Positions 5,312-5,754 of a DNA stretch of 5,754 nt are shown piece after piece. This stretch comes from Chloroflexota bacterium (GTDB lineage: Bacteria; Chloroflexota; Dehalococcoidia; Lucifugimonadales; Australimonadaceae). Location of the stretch: NCBI GenBank assembly GCA_022574265.1, contig JACZSI010000115.1, positions 1-5,754 on the forward strand. The letters run 5' to 3'. Position numbers and translations under genes: made by a program. The notes beneath the pieces were generated by a model that saw nothing but the letters and a program-made list of their open reading frames with translations, had not been told where the DNA came from and did not search any database. Each line of letters opens with the position of its first letter. Positions within the stretch are counted from its first letter, which is position 1.

Positions 5312-5333
5312 CCTTCGACAAGCTCAGGACAGG
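5312..5333. repeat. Dispersed intergenic repeat, copy 1
   Basis: The core CTTCGACAAGCTCAGGAC (5313-5330), bordered by CC and AGG, matches a widespread intergenic repeat type whose usual form is TTCGACAAGCTCAG with flanking inverted arms. It appears inserted between ctctgcc and ctctctgcactccc segments, as if interrupting another GC-rich repeat. The family assignment is from memory of the motif, and its function is unknown. Confidence 0.55.
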
Positions 5334-5472
5334 CTCTCTGCACTCCCTGCGCGGTACGCGGAACGCGCTGGTGCGTGAAACCGTGGCCGAGCGCCAGCCC
5401 CGCGGCGGTAGCGGGAGCGTGTCACATGGACGAGCGACCGTCGTGTCCTTCGACGTCGGCAGTGCCACGCCG

Positions 5473-5509
5473 CCGTTCGTTCGTACTTCGAGAGCCTCAG
5501 CACGAACGG
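5473..5509. repeat. Dispersed intergenic repeat, copy 2, with flanking inverted arms
   Basis: The core CTTCGAGAGCCTCAGCAC (5486-5503) agrees with copy 1 at 14 of 18 positions. It is bracketed by perfect 8-base arms CCGTTCGT (5473-5480) and ACGAACGG (5502-5509), the hairpin arms usual for this repeat type. An extra TTCG-type unit on the left (GTTCGTTCGT) looks like a small tandem duplication. It lies 160 bases from copy 1 in the same gap. Confidence 0.6.
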
Positions 5510-5572
5510 GGTTCGCGGGCTAGCGCAGATCCTCCGCTCTGCACCATCTGCGACCGCGACCTCCGCGGCGTT

Positions 5573-5601
5573 ACCCTTGAAGGGTCAAGGGCTGTGCCCT
5601 T
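5573..5601 (-). terminator. Overlapping hairpins directly after polA, possible terminator
   Basis: One base after the polA stop, minus-strand AAGGGC and GCCCTT (5601-5596 with 5592-5587) can form a 6-bp stem with a 3-base loop. Overlapping it, CCCTTGA (5591-5585) and TCAAGGG (5580-5574) can form a 7-bp stem with a 4-base loop. The two share bases and are mutually exclusive. There is no U-tract, so intrinsic termination is not proven; RNA 3'-end protection is an alternative. Confidence 0.4.
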
Positions 5602-5602
5602 C

Positions 5603-5754
5603 CTAGCTCATGTCCGCCCAGTTGTCGCCTGTCTTCAGGTCGATCTTGAGGGGGACCGGGGAGAGGTCGAGGGCGCTGGGCATGACCTCGCGGAGCATCT
5701 CGCTCAGGGCCTCCATCTCGCTCCTTGGCGACTCGAAGATGAGCTCGTCGTGCA
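5603..5754 (-). CDS. polA: DNA polymerase I, C-terminal end only
   Basis: The last 49 codons of a minus-strand gene, ending at TAG (5605-5603) and cut by the right edge; the two bases before the first full codon (TG) fit the end of a valine codon. The protein begins HDELIFESP, the family A polymerase motif C (usually QVHDEL[IL]FE), in which the His-Asp pair belongs to the active site and the aspartate binds catalytic metal. It continues with a helix EMEALSEMLREVM, then SALDLSPVPLKIDLKTGDNWADMS; the M..A..L.VPL.vD...G.NW..M ending is the standard PolA C-terminus. DNA polymerase I fills gaps and removes primers in replication and repair. The 3' end is intact and of normal form. It converges with the unknown gene across a 425-base gap. 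Identity is firm despite the small part seen; exonuclease domains cannot be assessed. Confidence 0.93.
   Translation of the reverse strand, partial: HDELIFESPRSEMEALSEMLREVMPSALDLSPVPLKIDLKTGDNWADMS

Larger units (their letters stand above)
5178..5602. other. Convergent intergenic region without a credible gene
   Basis: This gap lies between the ends of the unknown gene (plus) and polA (minus). Open frames cross it, but their translations contain SFDKLRTGS or LSLSK, which are known by-products of a dispersed DNA repeat, and they lack family features. It holds a palindrome right after the unknown gene, two GC-rich hairpins, two degenerate copies of a CTTCGA...CTCAG repeat, and overlapping hairpins after polA. 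No tRNA, CRISPR array or clear T-tailed terminator is seen. The part from about 5341 to 5470 shows nothing I can name. Confidence 0.75.

Noticed and set aside
4332..5468. Minus-strand open frame of 378 codons opposite the unknown gene
   Set aside because: It crosses the intergenic repeats, includes the artefact peptide LSLSK that comes from the dispersed repeat, overlaps the promoter gap, and lacks a ribosome site; the plus-strand frame has better composition and start.
5197..5523. Plus-strand open frame of 108 codons in the convergent gap
   Set aside because: It starts at TTG without a ribosome site and contains SFDKLRTGS, a translation of the dispersed repeat; it is Pro/Arg/Gly-rich low-complexity sequence.
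5178..5602. tRNA, CRISPR array or att site in the gap
   Set aside because: No cloverleaf with a CCA-ready acceptor stem, no regularly spaced repeats (only two diverged copies), and no integrase or tRNA 3' end nearby.

Overview
The window is GC-rich, tightly packed bacterial chromosome. Its left three quarters (positions 1 to 4268, minus strand) are one Mrp/Mnh-type multisubunit cation/proton antiporter operon, read right to left as mrpE, mrpF, mrpG, a DUF4040 (MbhD-like) gene, an MbhE-like gene, mrpB, mrpC, mrpD, and the first 68 codons of a second MrpD/NuoN-like subunit that leaves the left edge. All junctions overlap by 1, 4 or 8 bases, except a 2-base gap between mrpC and mrpD, so the genes are very probably co-transcribed and translationally coupled. 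The C-terminal part of classical MrpA is present here as two small genes (DUF4040 and MbhE-like). The large NuoL-like part of MrpA is not visible and, if present, must lie beyond the left edge.

A 102-base divergent gap (4269-4370) separates mrpE from a plus-strand gene (4371-5177) for a 268-residue protein I do not recognise. The gap holds a plausible minus-strand promoter overlaid by a 7+7 bp inverted repeat, a candidate shared control site.

The unknown gene converges on the 3' end of polA (DNA polymerase I, minus strand, ending at 5603), of which only the last 49 codons are inside the window. The 425-base convergent gap (5178-5602) has no credible gene. It holds several hairpins and two degenerate copies of a dispersed intergenic repeat with the core CTTCGA...CTCAG, plus a GC-rich hairpin mosaic.

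Host: GC-rich codons, polA, the split-MrpA/MbhD-E layout and the CTTCGACAAGCTCAG type repeat are compatible with Chloroflexota (Dehalococcoidia-like lineages), but this is inference; the repeat type also occurs in other phyla. How the genes work together: MrpE-F-G-B-C, the DUF4040/MbhE pair and the D subunits form a membrane complex that couples proton and sodium movement. It may be a stand-alone antiporter or, since the order matches archaeal Mbh/Mbx clusters, the ion-pumping arm of a larger redox complex encoded further left. The unknown gene and polA have no visible functional link to it.
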